A stretch of DNA of 64,000 nt, from positions 7,175,342-7,239,341 of the forward strand of contig NZ_CP042431.1 of NCBI RefSeq assembly GCF_007970185.1, written 5' to 3'. Source of the DNA: Pseudobacter ginsenosidimutans. Lineage in GTDB: Bacteria; Bacteroidota; Bacteroidia; Chitinophagales; Chitinophagaceae. The stretch's first letter is position 1; each line of letters starts with the position of its first letter. A program made the translations under genes and the position numbers. The notes beneath the pieces are model-generated. The model saw only the letters and a list, made by a program, of their open reading frames with translations, had not been told where the DNA came from and ran no database searches. Positions 17,974 to 27,651 of this stretch are shown here, piece by piece.

Positions 17974-18570
17974 TTATTTTGAATGCCGCGATTTTAAGAT
18001 ATCCACGACATCCTGCAATTTATGCCCTTTTGCGTTAAGTAAAATCAAATAATGAAATATGAGATCGGCAGCCTCATTGAGGAAAAGATCATCGTTATTG
18101 TCCTTCGCTTCGATCACCAGTTCCACGGCTTCCTCCCCTACTTTCTGGGCTATCTTGTTGATTCCCCGTCCGAACAGGTCCCGTACATAGGATTTCGCAT
18201 CGGTACTCTGTTTGCGGAGATTGATAATATCTTCGAGATAATAGAGGAATTCATCGGAATGATTGCGTTCACTCCAGCAGGTGTCTGCGCCGGTATGACA
18301 GGTAGGCCCGAGCGGATGGGCCTTGATCAGGAGGGTATCATTATCGCAGTCGGATAACATTTCTTTCACCATCAGGTGATTGCCGCTCTCCTCGCCTTTG
18401 GTCCAGAGACGCTGTTTGCTGCGGCTGTAAAAAGTGACCTTGCCTTCCTCCATGGTTTTCTTCACAGCTTCTTCATTCATGAAGCCGAGCATGAGCACTT
18501 TGTGTGTGTTGAAATCCTGCACAATGGCGGGCACAAGACCATCTGCATATTTGGAGTAATCGATTTTCAT
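17974..18570 (-). CDS. hisIE: Bifunctional phosphoribosyl-AMP cyclohydrolase / phosphoribosyl-ATP pyrophosphatase
   Basis: The 198-residue fusion catalyses histidine steps 2 and 3. The N-terminal HisI domain (1-115) has the metal/zinc motifs SDCDNDTLL and GPTCHTGADTCW; the C-terminal HisE domain (from about 115) has GINKIAQKVGEEAVELVIEAK and DLFLNEAADLIFHYLILL. It is the last his gene of the cluster, downstream of hisF and a small membrane protein. Confidence 0.96.
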   Translation of the reverse strand: MKIDYSKYADGLVPAIVQDFNTHKVLMLGFMNEEAVKKTMEEGKVTFYSRSKQRLWTKGEESGNHLMVKEMLSDCDNDTLLIKAHPLGPTCHTGADTCWSERNHSDEFLYYLEDIINLRKQSTDAKSYVRDLFGRGINKIAQKVGEEAVELVIEAKDNNDDLFLNEAADLIFHYLILLNAKGHKLQDVVDILKSRHSK

Positions 18571-18580
18571 GGTGCTTTAT

Positions 18581-18766
18581 TTACTCTTGAACGTTCTCAC
18601 GCTCATTGTTTTTGTTTTTTCCTTTGCGAAGTAATTCTATCAGATTTTCTTGTTTATCCTTGTACCGCTCCCTGCGATGGCGACTTTTATCAGATTGTTT
18701 GTTCTTGAAATACACAAACAATGTGATGGCTATAGCAAGAAGTGGAATAGGAATATAAATATTCAT
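18581..18766 (-). CDS. Small membrane protein in the his operon
   Basis: A 61-residue product: one N-terminal membrane helix (about residues 5-20) and a very charged cytoplasmic tail ([19 protein letters not shown]). Its ATG overlaps the hisF stop as ATGA (18763-18766) and its stop is 10 nt before hisIE, so translational coupling is likely. I do not recognise a family. The tight spacing between two his genes argues that it is real, but there is no evidence for a role in histidine synthesis. Confidence 0.65.
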   Translation of the reverse strand: MNIYIPIPLLAIAITLFVYFKNKQSDKSRHRRERYKDKQENLIELLRKGKNKNNERENVQE

Positions 18767-19524
18767 ACAGGTCTGATATGAATTTTCTTATCCTGCAAAT
18801 ATCCTTTTAATTCCGGTATACTGATCTCCTTGAAATGGAAAATACTGGCAGCCAGCGCCGCATCGGCTTTGGCCTTATTGAACACATCCACAAAATGCTC
18901 CATCGTTCCTCCGCCACCGCTCGCAATCACAGGAACAGGAAGGGTTGTAGCCAGCTCTTTGGTAATGTCCAATGCAAAGCCTGCCTTGGTTCCATCGTGG
19001 TTCATAGACGTCAGCAAGATCTCACCTGCACCGAGATCAACTGCCTGTTTCGCCCAATCCTTACACTTCACATCGGTTTTTACACGACCACCATTCAGGT
19101 ACACATACCATTCACCATCTTCTTCTTTCCTGGTATCGATGGCCAGTACCACACACTGACTGCCGAATTCCTTCGCCAGTTCATTCACCAGTGCAGGATT
19201 CCTGAATGCTGCCGTATTCACAGAGATCTTGTCAGCGCCGTTCTGCAACAATGCATATACATCTTCTACACTGCTGATACCACCACCAACGGTGAAGGGA
19301 ATATTGATATGATGCGAGATCCGGTTCACCAGCTCGCGTAGTGTTTTCCTTTTTTCAACGGTAGCGGTAATATCGAGGAATACCAGTTCATCCGCCCCTT
19401 CCCTGGCATATAGAGCGCCTAATTCAACAGGATCACCGGCATCGCGGAGGTCCACAAAATTGGTGCCCTTTACTGTGCGGCCATCTTTGATATCCAGACA
19501 GGGAACGATTCTTTTACAAAGCAT
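18763..19524 (-). CDS. hisF: Imidazole glycerol phosphate synthase, cyclase subunit
   Basis: The 253-residue (beta/alpha)8 protein combines PRFAR with ammonia from HisH to form imidazole glycerol phosphate and AICAR. Catalytic Asp11 is in [16 protein letters not shown]; the second catalytic Asp is in VVLAIDTRK; phosphate-binding loops are VGGGIS and VIASGGGG. It lies downstream of hisA (52-nt gap holding a hairpin) and overlaps the next small gene by 4 nt. Confidence 0.97.
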   Translation of the reverse strand: MLCKRIVPCLDIKDGRTVKGTNFVDLRDAGDPVELGALYAREGADELVFLDITATVEKRKTLRELVNRISHHINIPFTVGGGISSVEDVYALLQNGADKISVNTAAFRNPALVNELAKEFGSQCVVLAIDTRKEEDGEWYVYLNGGRVKTDVKCKDWAKQAVDLGAGEILLTSMNHDGTKAGFALDITKELATTLPVPVIASGGGGTMEHFVDVFNKAKADAALAASIFHFKEISIPELKGYLQDKKIHIRPV

Positions 19525-19540
19525 GACTGAAATTATTGAG

Positions 19541-19562
19541 ACCGGTACAACGCCGTACCGGT
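19541..19562. repeat. Perfect 8-bp hairpin between hisA and hisF
   Basis: Arms 19541-19548 and 19555-19562 with a 6-nt loop, in the only sizeable intercistronic gap of hisHAF. On the minus strand no T run follows it, so it is more likely an mRNA-processing or stability element than a terminator. Confidence 0.6.
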
Positions 19563-19576
19563 GTATGTTTTTACAT

Positions 19577-20302
19577 TTATTTTCCTTCGTTGAACCTTAC
19601 CAGTTCATCCAGAGAGATCCTTCCTTCATAAAAAGCTTTTCCCACAATTACGCCACTGCATCCAATCTCGCGAAGCGCATCCAGATCTGCCACAGAACTC
19701 ACGCCGCCACTGGCAATAAAATGCAATGATGAAAATTTGGAAAGGATATTCTTATACAATTCTGTTGAGGGCCCTTGCAACAATCCGTCCTTGCTCACAT
19801 CGGTACAGAACAATTGCGTTACGCCGTGTGCTGTATATTTTTCTATAAAATCATAGATCCAGATATCGGTGGTTTCCAGCCATCCGGCCACTGCGATCTT
19901 CTCATCCTTCACATCGGCGCCGAGCAGGAATTTATCTGCGCCGTATTCCCTGAGCCATTGTACAAAGAGATTTTCATCTTTCACGGCCAGGCTGCCAATG
20001 GTAGCCAGCGCTGCCCCAGAATTGAAAACGATATTCACGTCCTCTTTCTTCTTGATGCCCCCGCCAAAATCTACAACCAGACTGGTTTTACCGGCAATGC
20101 TTTCCAGCACTTTCCAGTTCTTCACCGTGCCTGCCTTCGCGCCGTCCAGGTCTACCAGGTGGAGACGCTGCAATCCTGCATCTTCAAATTGCTTTGCTAC
20201 TTCGAGCGGGTTTTCATTGTAGATCTTTTTTTGTTGGTAATCGCCCTGGGTAAGTCTTACGCATTTCCCATCGATAATATCTATTGCCGGAATGATCTGC
20301 AT
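19577..20302 (-). CDS. hisA: ProFAR isomerase (HisA)
   Basis: The 241-residue (beta/alpha)8 isomerase converts ProFAR to PRFAR. Catalytic Asp8 is in [15 protein letters not shown]; the half-barrel phosphate motifs are VDFGGGIK and FIASGGVSS, and the second catalytic Asp is in LLGADVKD. Positioned hisH-hisA-hisF as in most his operons, 8 nt after hisH. Confidence 0.97.
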   Translation of the reverse strand: MQIIPAIDIIDGKCVRLTQGDYQQKKIYNENPLEVAKQFEDAGLQRLHLVDLDGAKAGTVKNWKVLESIAGKTSLVVDFGGGIKKKEDVNIVFNSGAALATIGSLAVKDENLFVQWLREYGADKFLLGADVKDEKIAVAGWLETTDIWIYDFIEKYTAHGVTQLFCTDVSKDGLLQGPSTELYKNILSKFSSLHFIASGGVSSVADLDALREIGCSGVIVGKAFYEGRISLDELVRFNEGK

Positions 20303-20310
20303 GTATCTGA

Positions 20311-20910
20311 TTATATGTTCAGGAAATTCTTGAGAATGGATTCGCCGGTAGCAGCGCTCTTTTCAGGATGGAACTGCACGCCGTAGAAATTGTTCTTGTG
20401 CAATGCGGAACTGTAAGGCAGTCCGTATTCCGTAGTGGCGATGGTATGCTCTCCAAGGGCCGCATAGTAGCCATGTACAAAATAGCAGTAACTGTTCTCA
20501 GGCACGCCTTTGAACAGTTCCGATTTCAACGAATAGATATTGTTCCAGCCGATCTGCGGGATCTTGATCGGACCATCGGCAGTAGAGCCCGGAGAAAAAA
20601 GTTTTACATTTTCCTCGAAGATGCCCAGACAATCCGTATCATTCTCTTCGCTGTAAGCACACATTAGCTGCATGCCCAAACAGATGCCAAGTACTGGTTG
20701 CTGAAGCTCGCGCAATACCTTGTCCAGCCCACGCTCAGAAAGATAACGCATGGCGCTGCTGGCTTCGCCCACGCCGGGGAAGATCACTTTGTCTGCCTTA
20801 CGCAATTGTTCGTGATCATCGGTTACGGTTGCTGTGGCTCCGATCCTTTCCAGTGCGTAGAGTACCGACTGGATATTTCCTGCATTGTATTTTACGATGG
20901 CTAATTCCAC
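20311..20910 (-). CDS. hisH: Imidazole glycerol phosphate synthase, glutaminase subunit
   Basis: A 199-residue class I glutamine amidotransferase that hydrolyses glutamine and channels ammonia to HisF. The nucleophile Cys is in VLGICLGMQLM and the His/Glu pair is in YGVQFHPEKS. It follows trpA by 34 nt with no visible terminator, so read-through from the trp operon is likely. Confidence 0.96.
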   Translation of the reverse strand: MELAIVKYNAGNIQSVLYALERIGATATVTDDHEQLRKADKVIFPGVGEASSAMRYLSERGLDKVLRELQQPVLGICLGMQLMCAYSEENDTDCLGIFEENVKLFSPGSTADGPIKIPQIGWNNIYSLKSELFKGVPENSYCYFVHGYYAALGEHTIATTEYGLPYSSALHKNNFYGVQFHPEKSAATGESILKNFLNI

Positions 20911-20944
20911 TTTTGTTCTTTTTGCTAAAAACGCGAAAGATAAA

Positions 20945-21712
20945 TCATTTCACTGTTCTGATGAATTGTTCTGTTGCGGCAGCTACATCGGAAGCACCCT
21001 CCAGTGCTTTGATGAAAGCAGTGCCGATGATGGCGCCATTGGCAAATTCAGATGCCGCTTCAAAGCTGGCCTTGTCCTTGATGCCAAAGCCTACCAACAC
21101 CGGGTTTTTCAATTTCATCTCCTGTAACCTTTGCAGGTAAGCGCTTACACCACTCATATTCTGATCTTTTCCTGTAGTGGAGCTGCTGCTCACGGCATAG
21201 AGAAAGCCTGTGCTCAGAGCATCCAGTCTTTTGATGCGTTCCGTTGTTGTTTCCGGAGTTACTAAAAAGATGAAATCCAGTTTGTATTTTTTGATGATGG
21301 AGCCGTATTCGTTTTCGAACTCAAACTCAGGAAGATCAGGCAGGATCAATCCATCCACTCCCACTGCTGCCGCATCTGCACAGAACTTATCGAAGCCATA
21401 TTGAAGGATGGGGTTCATGTATCCCATGAGGATCACAGGCACCTGCACAGATGCGCGCATCTCTTTCAATTGTTCAAAGAGTTTTTTGATGGTCATGCCA
21501 TTCTGCAGCGCGATGGTACTGCTGGCCTGGATTACGGGACCGTCTGCCAATGGATCACTGTAGGGCATGCCCAGCTCAATGAGGTCGGCGCTACTTTTCT
21601 CCAGGGCCTGCATCACGGGTACTGTGCTGTTTAGTTGCGGATAACCGGCTGTCACGTACACGTTGAGGACCTGTTTATTTTTCTTTTTAAATAATTCCTG
21701 TATTCTGCTCAT
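20945..21712 (-). CDS. trpA: Tryptophan synthase alpha chain
   Basis: The 255-residue TIM-barrel subunit cleaves indole-3-glycerol phosphate to indole and glyceraldehyde 3-phosphate. Catalytic Glu is in LIELGMPYSDPLADGPVIQ, catalytic Asp in GLILPDLPEFE; phosphate contact in VLVGFGIKD. It is the last gene of trpEGDCFBA. Confidence 0.96.
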   Translation of the reverse strand: MSRIQELFKKKNKQVLNVYVTAGYPQLNSTVPVMQALEKSSADLIELGMPYSDPLADGPVIQASSTIALQNGMTIKKLFEQLKEMRASVQVPVILMGYMNPILQYGFDKFCADAAAVGVDGLILPDLPEFEFENEYGSIIKKYKLDFIFLVTPETTTERIKRLDALSTGFLYAVSSSSTTGKDQNMSGVSAYLQRLQEMKLKNPVLVGFGIKDKASFEAASEFANGAIIGTAFIKALEGASDVAAATEQFIRTVK

Positions 21713-21745
21713 GATTGTTGATTCAAAATAGTGTATTGATCCTCG

Positions 21746-22939
21746 TTATACGCCCATTGCCTGCATGTAGGTAGCCATATCCTTATCACCTCTTCCACTT
21801 AAGCAAAGCACTACCACATCATCTTTTTTAAAATCCACCTGGTGCAGTCCTGCCAGTGCGTGTGAGCTTTCCAATGCAGGAATGATGCCTTCCAGCTGCG
21901 TCAGATTGAAAGCTGCACGAACAGCTTCTTCATCTGTTGCACTGAGAAAAGTTCCGCGGCCGCTCGCGAACAGATTCGCATGCATGGGACCGATACCAGG
22001 ATAATCCAGTCCGGCTGAAATGCTGTGCGGTTCTACCACCTGTCCATCTTCGGTTTGCATCACCAGGCTCTTGCTGCCATGCAGTACACCTGGTTTACCA
22101 AGTCTGGTTGTGGCTGCGCTCAGCCCGCTTTCCACCCCATGACCTGCCGCTTCCACTGCTACCAGTTTCACTGTCTGCTCTTCGGTGAAATGATAGAAAG
22201 CACCTGCAGCATTGCTGCCGCCGCCTACGCAGGCGAATACATGCGTGGGTAATTCACTGCCGGTTTTTTCTTTGAGTTGCTTACGGATCTCTTCACTGAT
22301 CACACTCTGGAAAGTTGCAACCATATCGGGATATGGATGCGGGCCTACCACGGAGCCGATGATATAATGTGTGTCATTGGGATTGTTGATCCAGTCCCTG
22401 ATCGCTTCATTGGTAGCGTCTTTCAGGGTTTTGCTGCCACTGGTGGCGGGGATCACGGTAGCGCCGAGCATTTTCATGCGGGCCACATTGGGCGCCTGGC
22501 GCTGAATATCTTTCTCTCCCATGTACACGATGCACTCTATGCCTTTGAGTGCGCAAACAGTGGCTGTGGCCACGCCATGCTGACCGGCGCCTGTTTCCGC
22601 GATGATGCGCTTCTTGCCCAGGCGTTGCGCCAGCAGGATCTGTCCGAGTGCATTGTTGAGCTTATGAGAACCGGTATGACAAAGGTCTTCCCGCTTCAGG
22701 TAAATATTGGTATTGAACTGTGCGCTCAGCCTGGCAGCAGGATAGAGCGGCGTGGGCCTTCCTACATAATCGCGGAGCAGGCTCTGGTATTCATCACGGA
22801 AATCTTTGCTGGTGATGATGCTCCTGTACTGATTGCGCAGCTCTTCCACGTTGCGGTGCAGCATCTCGGGGATGTAAGCACCGCCGAACTGTCCGTAATA
22901 TCCCTGTGCATCTGGCTGCTGGTAAATGGTTGTTGACAT
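21746..22939 (-). CDS. trpB: Tryptophan synthase beta chain
   Basis: The 397-residue PLP enzyme condenses indole with serine. The PLP lysine is in LCHTGSHKLNNALGQ, the phosphate cup in CVGGGSNAAG, and the TrpB1 signature GRPTPLYPA and ETGAGQHGVATA are present. Length and context with trpA identify it as the canonical TrpB1. Confidence 0.97.
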   Translation of the reverse strand: MSTTIYQQPDAQGYYGQFGGAYIPEMLHRNVEELRNQYRSIITSKDFRDEYQSLLRDYVGRPTPLYPAARLSAQFNTNIYLKREDLCHTGSHKLNNALGQILLAQRLGKKRIIAETGAGQHGVATATVCALKGIECIVYMGEKDIQRQAPNVARMKMLGATVIPATSGSKTLKDATNEAIRDWINNPNDTHYIIGSVVGPHPYPDMVATFQSVISEEIRKQLKEKTGSELPTHVFACVGGGSNAAGAFYHFTEEQTVKLVAVEAAGHGVESGLSAATTRLGKPGVLHGSKSLVMQTEDGQVVEPHSISAGLDYPGIGPMHANLFASGRGTFLSATDEEAVRAAFNLTQLEGIIPALESSHALAGLHQVDFKKDDVVVLCLSGRGDKDMATYMQAMGV

Positions 22940-22967
22940 AAAACCAATATTTTGTCCGTTAGGTATC

Positions 22968-23597
22968 TTATTTCATATTGTTCACAAACCCGCGCACCTT
23001 CTCCATGTCTTTGTAACCCGGATTGGTTTCGAATTTGCTGTTGATATCGATGGCAAAGAGGGCTTTGGCAGCGGGCTCTTTCTCGAATTCCCGCAATTGC
23101 GCTTCATCGCCCGGCTCGATGCCACCACTGAGAAAAAATGGTTTACCGATGATGGTATCTTTTAATACGCTCCAGTCGAATTTTTTTCCTGTTCCTCCAT
23201 ATCCGGCGCCCATGGTGTCGAACATGAACATGTCGCAGCAATCCATATAGGGCCTGATCATCCACTCCACACTATCGTTGTCGCTCAGTCGAAATGCTTT
23301 TACCACCGATACATAGTCTGCGATCTTCTCACAGTATTTTGGATTTTCGTCGCCGTGCAGTTGCACCAGGTGCAGCCTGCATTCGTCCACCATATGGAGT
23401 ACTTCTTCAATAGGGGCATTTACAAACACGCCCACTTTGTTGATATTGTTCTCCTTCCTGATCTGTGTGGTGGTCATGTGTTTGAATACGTACCGGGGAC
23501 TTTTGGGATAGAAAATGAATCCTGCAAAAGATACACCCATGTCTGCCAGTTGTGCCACCTGTTCTGGCTGGGTCATGCCGCATACTTTTACTCGCAT
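22968..23597 (-). CDS. trpF: Phosphoribosylanthranilate isomerase
   Basis: The 209-residue TIM-barrel protein converts PRA to CdRP. The general base Cys is in VKVCGMTQPEQV and the general acid Asp in MFMFDTMGAGYGGTGKKFDWS; FLSGGIEPG contacts phosphate. It lies between trpC and trpB with short spacers. Confidence 0.95.
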   Translation of the reverse strand: MRVKVCGMTQPEQVAQLADMGVSFAGFIFYPKSPRYVFKHMTTTQIRKENNINKVGVFVNAPIEEVLHMVDECRLHLVQLHGDENPKYCEKIADYVSVVKAFRLSDNDSVEWMIRPYMDCCDMFMFDTMGAGYGGTGKKFDWSVLKDTIIGKPFFLSGGIEPGDEAQLREFEKEPAAKALFAIDINSKFETNPGYKDMEKVRGFVNNMK

Positions 23598-23646
23598 ATT
23601 GTTCAGATTTTAAGTGTTAAGGTTGTATCCGGCAAGCGATCTGTTT

Positions 23647-24438
23647 TCACGGGGCCTTTGCTGCTTTCAGCTCCTGTACAAAATCTTCAAAGGCTTTGGC
23701 AGGGTCGGCAGCTTTCATGAAATTCTCACCTATCAGAAAGCCTCTGAATCCATTGTTCCTGAACAACAGGATATTTTCCACGGCGCTGATCCCGCTCTCG
23801 GCAATTTTGATCCTGTTATCCGGGATGCGCCGGGCCATGGCCAGGCTCCTTTCGATATCCACTTTGAAAGTCTTCAGGTTGCGGTTATTGATCCCAACCA
23901 GGATGGTTTCATCGCAGATATGCGCCAGTTCTTCTTCGTCGTGCAGTTCCAGTAGCACTTCGAGGCCGAGCTGCGTTGCAAAGGTAGCCAACCGTTTCAC
24001 TTCTTCAGGGGTTAAACAGGCGGCAATGAGCAAAATCACATCGGCGCCCATGGCGCGGGCTTCCAGGATCTGGTACTCATCCACGATGAAATCCTTGCGC
24101 AGTATAGGAATCTGGTTCACGCGTGCCGCGATCAGATCAGCAGTACTGCCGCCAAAAAAATTTTCATCGGTGAGCACGCTGAGGCCGGATGCATGCTTCG
24201 CATAGGCAGATGTTACTTCCACCACGTCCGCTGTTCCATTGATCAGTCCTTTTGAAGGCGACTTCCTTTTGAATTCCGCGATGATGCCCGTACGTGCATC
24301 ATTGAGCAGGAATTCTTTCAGACTTAAAACCTTCCTGTTGAACCCGTCCTGTTTTTCCAGCGCTGAAGCAGGCGTCCCTGCTTTTCGCGCCGCCACTTCT
24401 GTTCTTTTGTGTGCGATGATGGTATCGAGAATATTCAT
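23647..24438 (-). CDS. trpC: Indole-3-glycerol phosphate synthase
   Basis: The 263-residue TIM-barrel enzyme closes the indole ring. Motifs: IIAEFKRKSPSKG (catalytic Lys), VLTDENFFGGS, ILRKDFIVDEYQI, GINNRNLKTF and AESGIS. It is a single-domain TrpC, not fused to TrpF. Confidence 0.96.
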   Translation of the reverse strand: MNILDTIIAHKRTEVAARKAGTPASALEKQDGFNRKVLSLKEFLLNDARTGIIAEFKRKSPSKGLINGTADVVEVTSAYAKHASGLSVLTDENFFGGSTADLIAARVNQIPILRKDFIVDEYQILEARAMGADVILLIAACLTPEEVKRLATFATQLGLEVLLELHDEEELAHICDETILVGINNRNLKTFKVDIERSLAMARRIPDNRIKIAESGISAVENILLFRNNGFRGFLIGENFMKAADPAKAFEDFVQELKAAKAP

Positions 24439-24447
24439 GACTATTGC

Positions 24448-25440
24448 TTATTGAAGAGCGATCAGTTTTTTGAAAGTATTGTATGCTTTTCCACTTTCCA
24501 GGCTGTCTACTGCGGACGCATAGGCCTGCTCGTAAGTGGCATGATTGCCGGTGCAATGCAACGCCATAGCGGCATTGGCCAGTACAACAGCATTCTGCGC
24601 CCAGCTGCCTTCGCCTTTCAGGATCTTTGTAAAGAGTTTGGCCGCTTCTTCCACGCTGCTGCCGCCATAGATATCGGCAGGCGTTACGGCGCGTTTGCCC
24701 AGTTGTTCCGGCGTCATGATCTGCTCACCTTTATTGGTGATCACTTTGGTATCGTTGGTGAGGGAGATCTCATCATAACCATCCAGGCCATGAATGATGG
24801 TGAAAGCGCTGCTGCCCTGTTGCAAAAGATAATTGTACACGCGCGCCATTTCCAGGCTGTAAACGCCCACCAGCTGGAATTTCGGAGAAGCAGGATTCAC
24901 CATCGGCCCCAGCATATTGAAGAATGTGCGCATGCCGAGGTTCTTGCGGATGGGCCCTACGGTCTTCAATGCAGGATGGAACATCGGCGCATGCAGGAAA
25001 CAGATATTGGTTTCCTCCACTTCCCTTTTCAGACTGTCTTTATCGTTCTTGAATTTGTAACCAAGTTGCTCCATCACGTTGCTGGCGCCACTGATGCTGC
25101 TGGCTCCGTAATTGCCATGCTTGGCCACTTTCTGTCCGGTGCCTGCAACAATAAAACAACTCAAAGTGGAAATATTGAAAGTGTTCTTTCCATCACCACC
25201 AGTACCTACGATATCGATGGTTTCATGGCCATTGAGATCAACAGGAACACAAAGCTCCAGCAGCGCATCGCGAAAGCCCTGTAACTCTTCGATGGTGATA
25301 CTGCGCATAAGGTAAACCGTCATGAAGGCAGTAACCTCATGCTCATTGTACATTCCCTTTCCGATGCCTACCAGCGCTTCTTTGGCAGCAGCACGAGTCA
25401 GGGATTTATGTGCGAATAATTGTTCTAAGATCTTTTTCAT
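24448..25440 (-). CDS. trpD: Anthranilate phosphoribosyltransferase
   Basis: The 330-residue enzyme joins anthranilate and PRPP. The glycine-rich DIVGTGGDGKNTFNIST loop binds PRPP, KHGNYGASS and GVRTFFNMLGP-type (here GMRTFFNMLGPMVNP) segments are family signatures, as is the H-x-x-DGxDE region (IIHGLDGYDEISLT). It is 10 nt from trpC. Confidence 0.97.
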   Translation of the reverse strand: MKKILEQLFAHKSLTRAAAKEALVGIGKGMYNEHEVTAFMTVYLMRSITIEELQGFRDALLELCVPVDLNGHETIDIVGTGGDGKNTFNISTLSCFIVAGTGQKVAKHGNYGASSISGASNVMEQLGYKFKNDKDSLKREVEETNICFLHAPMFHPALKTVGPIRKNLGMRTFFNMLGPMVNPASPKFQLVGVYSLEMARVYNYLLQQGSSAFTIIHGLDGYDEISLTNDTKVITNKGEQIMTPEQLGKRAVTPADIYGGSSVEEAAKLFTKILKGEGSWAQNAVVLANAAMALHCTGNHATYEQAYASAVDSLESGKAYNTFKKLIALQ

Positions 25441-25481
25441 AATTATCTTTTCACTGATTCAAAAATTGGTTGATGACGCTG

Positions 25482-26054
25482 TTATTGCTTCAACCAGTTT
25501 CTCAGGATGGTCTCGCCCAGCGGCGTGAGCACACTTTCCGGATGGAATTGTACTCCCTGTACATCGTACATGTTATGCTGCAGTCCCATGATATAATTGT
25601 TCTCATCACGCGCTGTGATAGTGATATCTTTTGGAAATCCTTCCTCACTGATCACCCAGCTATGGTAGCGGCCCACTTCAAAAGTATCCGGCAAACCTTC
25701 ATATAGATCCTTTTTACTTCTTTTCAGAATATTCACCGGCGTTGCCACTCCGTGATACACTGTACTTAAGTTCACCAGCTTCCCGCCGAAAGCCTCACCG
25801 ATGGCCTGATGCCCCAAACATACGCCCAGTATGGATTTGCTGGAAGCGTATTCTTTGATCAGCGGTAACAACATTCCTGCTTCTTCCGGAATACCAGGAC
25901 CAGGACTAAGAATGATCTTATCATATTCTTTCACGCGTTCCAGCGGCAGCTGATCGTTGCGCACCACGTCAACACGCTGGTGCAGGATCTTCTCTACCAG
26001 GTGGACCAGGTTATAAGTGAATGAGTCGTAATTATCGAAAACTAATATTTTCAC
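25482..26054 (-). CDS. trpG: Anthranilate synthase component II (glutaminase)
   Basis: The 190-residue class I amidotransferase supplies ammonia to TrpE. The catalytic Cys is in SILGVCLGHQAIGEAFGG, with His/Glu in VQFHPESVLTP. It resembles PabA too, but its place directly after trpE makes TrpG the natural call; dual use in folate synthesis is possible. Confidence 0.95.
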   Translation of the reverse strand: MKILVFDNYDSFTYNLVHLVEKILHQRVDVVRNDQLPLERVKEYDKIILSPGPGIPEEAGMLLPLIKEYASSKSILGVCLGHQAIGEAFGGKLVNLSTVYHGVATPVNILKRSKKDLYEGLPDTFEVGRYHSWVISEEGFPKDITITARDENNYIMGLQHNMYDVQGVQFHPESVLTPLGETILRNWLKQ

Positions 26055-26075
26055 AAGGAATGTTTTACTGGTTAA

Positions 26076-27494
26076 TTATTGAGCGATCTCTTCTGCAAAC
26101 AGGATGGCTTTTTTCAGCGCTCCCAGTTTGTTGTTCACTTCCTGCAATTCGCTTTCAGGTTTGCTGGCAGCAACAACGCCTGCTCCGGCCTGATAGTACA
26201 GCGTATTATTTCTGCTAAAGAATGTACGGATCATGATGGCGTGGATGCAGGTGCCGTCGAAGCCCATGAAACCGATGGCGCCGCCGTAATAGCTGCGGCT
26301 GGTGGGTTCCAGCCCATCGATCAGTTCGATGGCCTTGAACTTGGGCGCACCGCTGAGCGTGCCTGCCGGAAATGTTTTTGCCATCAGTTCGAAAGGATTG
26401 GCATCAGTTCTCGTTTTACCACTCACTTCACTCACAAGATGGATAACATGACTGTAGTATTGTACCTGACGGTAATGTACCACCGAAACATCATCACATA
26501 CCCTGCTGAGATCATTGCGCGCCAGGTCAACCAGCATTACATGTTCTGCATTTTCCTTGGCATCTTTGAGGAGTTCCTGTGCAGCACGCTGATCGGTTTC
26601 ATCATCGCCGGTGCGTTTGAAAGTGCCGGCAATGGGATGAACGATGGCTTTGCCGTTTTGAATAAGTATCTGTGATTCGGGACTAGAGCCGAGTAGTTTG
26701 TAATCGCCGTAGTCGAAGAAGAAGAGATAGGGAGATGGGTTGATGGAGCGAAGGGCGCGATATACATTGAATTCATCGCCGGTGAACTGTTGCTCGAAGC
26801 GGCGGCTGAGCACTATCTGGAACACATCGCCGCGGTAGCAGTGCTGAATGCCTTCCTTCACCATATTGCGGTAGGTTTCGTCTTCCATATTGCTGGTTTC
26901 CTCACCTACTGCCTTGAAAGGATACACGGGCACATCCTTGCTGCGGATCAATGATTCTACTGCATTGGTATCGCTCTCGAGTCCATCTATCAGGTTCTCA
27001 CAGAGAAAGAGCTCGTCTTTATAATGATTGATTACGATCACGTACTGGTACAAACGATAACGCATGAAAGGGATGGCAGGCATTTCTTTTGCTGATTTCA
27101 GCTGCAGTGTATCGAAGAACTGCACAGCATCGAAAGTGGTATAACCATACAAACCCTGGGCATATTTCGCTTCCTTCACTTCAGAAGGCGCCATGGTAAA
27201 ACGCTTCATGAAATCCCAGAGGATATTGGGCACATCCTGTACATTCTTGATTGCCTGCTTTTCAGGAGCCTGTCCGGGCCATTTCAATTCCAGCTGTTTG
27301 GTGGAACTGATCTCCATGCCTGCGATGGCGTTGATACAGATGAAGGAGTAGCTGTTCTCTGAGCTGTGGTGATCCGTGCTTTCCAGGAGCACGGTATCCC
27401 GGAACCTGTCTCTCAGCCTGAGGTAGATCCCTACTGGCGTGAACACGTCCGCCAGCATCTTCTTGCATTTCGTTTGAACTGTGATTTGTTTCAT
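26076..27494 (-). CDS. trpE: Anthranilate synthase component I
   Basis: The 472-residue chorismate-utilising enzyme makes anthranilate with TrpG. The N-terminal LLESTDHHSSENSYSFI segment carries the LLES element used for feedback inhibition by tryptophan; catalytic-core motifs include GDVFQIVLSRRF, ELLGSSPE-type KLLGSSPESQI, HPIAGTFKRTGD, VDLARNDL and FPAGTLSGAPKFKA. It is the first structural gene of the trp operon, behind leader peptide, attenuator and promoter at 27513-27682, giving both transcriptional and allosteric control. Confidence 0.97.
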   Translation of the reverse strand: MKQITVQTKCKKMLADVFTPVGIYLRLRDRFRDTVLLESTDHHSSENSYSFICINAIAGMEISSTKQLELKWPGQAPEKQAIKNVQDVPNILWDFMKRFTMAPSEVKEAKYAQGLYGYTTFDAVQFFDTLQLKSAKEMPAIPFMRYRLYQYVIVINHYKDELFLCENLIDGLESDTNAVESLIRSKDVPVYPFKAVGEETSNMEDETYRNMVKEGIQHCYRGDVFQIVLSRRFEQQFTGDEFNVYRALRSINPSPYLFFFDYGDYKLLGSSPESQILIQNGKAIVHPIAGTFKRTGDDETDQRAAQELLKDAKENAEHVMLVDLARNDLSRVCDDVSVVHYRQVQYYSHVIHLVSEVSGKTRTDANPFELMAKTFPAGTLSGAPKFKAIELIDGLEPTSRSYYGGAIGFMGFDGTCIHAIMIRTFFSRNNTLYYQAGAGVVAASKPESELQEVNNKLGALKKAILFAEEIAQ

Positions 27495-27512
27495 ATCGAG
27501 ATTCAGGTATTG

Positions 27513-27552
27513 AAAAAAAAGAAAAGGGCCCCGATTAAAAATCGAGGCCCTT
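27513..27552 (-). terminator. trp attenuator terminator
   Basis: On the minus strand a roughly 12-bp GC-rich stem (arms 27524-27536 and 27540-27552) is followed by TTTTC and then nine T, 19 nt before the trpE ATG. Its upstream arm can also pair with leader bases 27590-27598, which nearly duplicate the terminator's downstream arm, giving an antiterminator. Confidence 0.92.
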
Positions 27553-27582
27553 GAGTATTGTTATAAATATACAATAGTAGTG

Positions 27583-27645
27583 TTACAAGCCCCGATTAGA
27601 GTTTGTATGCCACCACCACTGAATATTTTGAATTTGTTTGATCAT
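27583..27645 (-). CDS. trpL: trp operon leader peptide with three Trp codons
   Basis: A 20-codon ORF starts at ATG 27645 and reads MIKQIQNIQWWWHTNSNRGL, stop TAA at 27583. Three consecutive TGG codons occupy positions 10-12, about 12 nt upstream of the antiterminator segment encoded by codons 16-18. A ribosome stalled at the Trp codons leaves that segment free to pair with the terminator's 5' arm (trpE on); a ribosome reaching the stop covers it, so the terminator forms. Its ATG lies 6 nt after the -7 box, so the mRNA is probably leaderless. It is the classic trpL logic, found here by reading the sequence. Confidence 0.92.
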   Translation of the reverse strand: MIKQIQNIQWWWHTNSNRGL

Positions 27646-27651
27646 GAGCTA

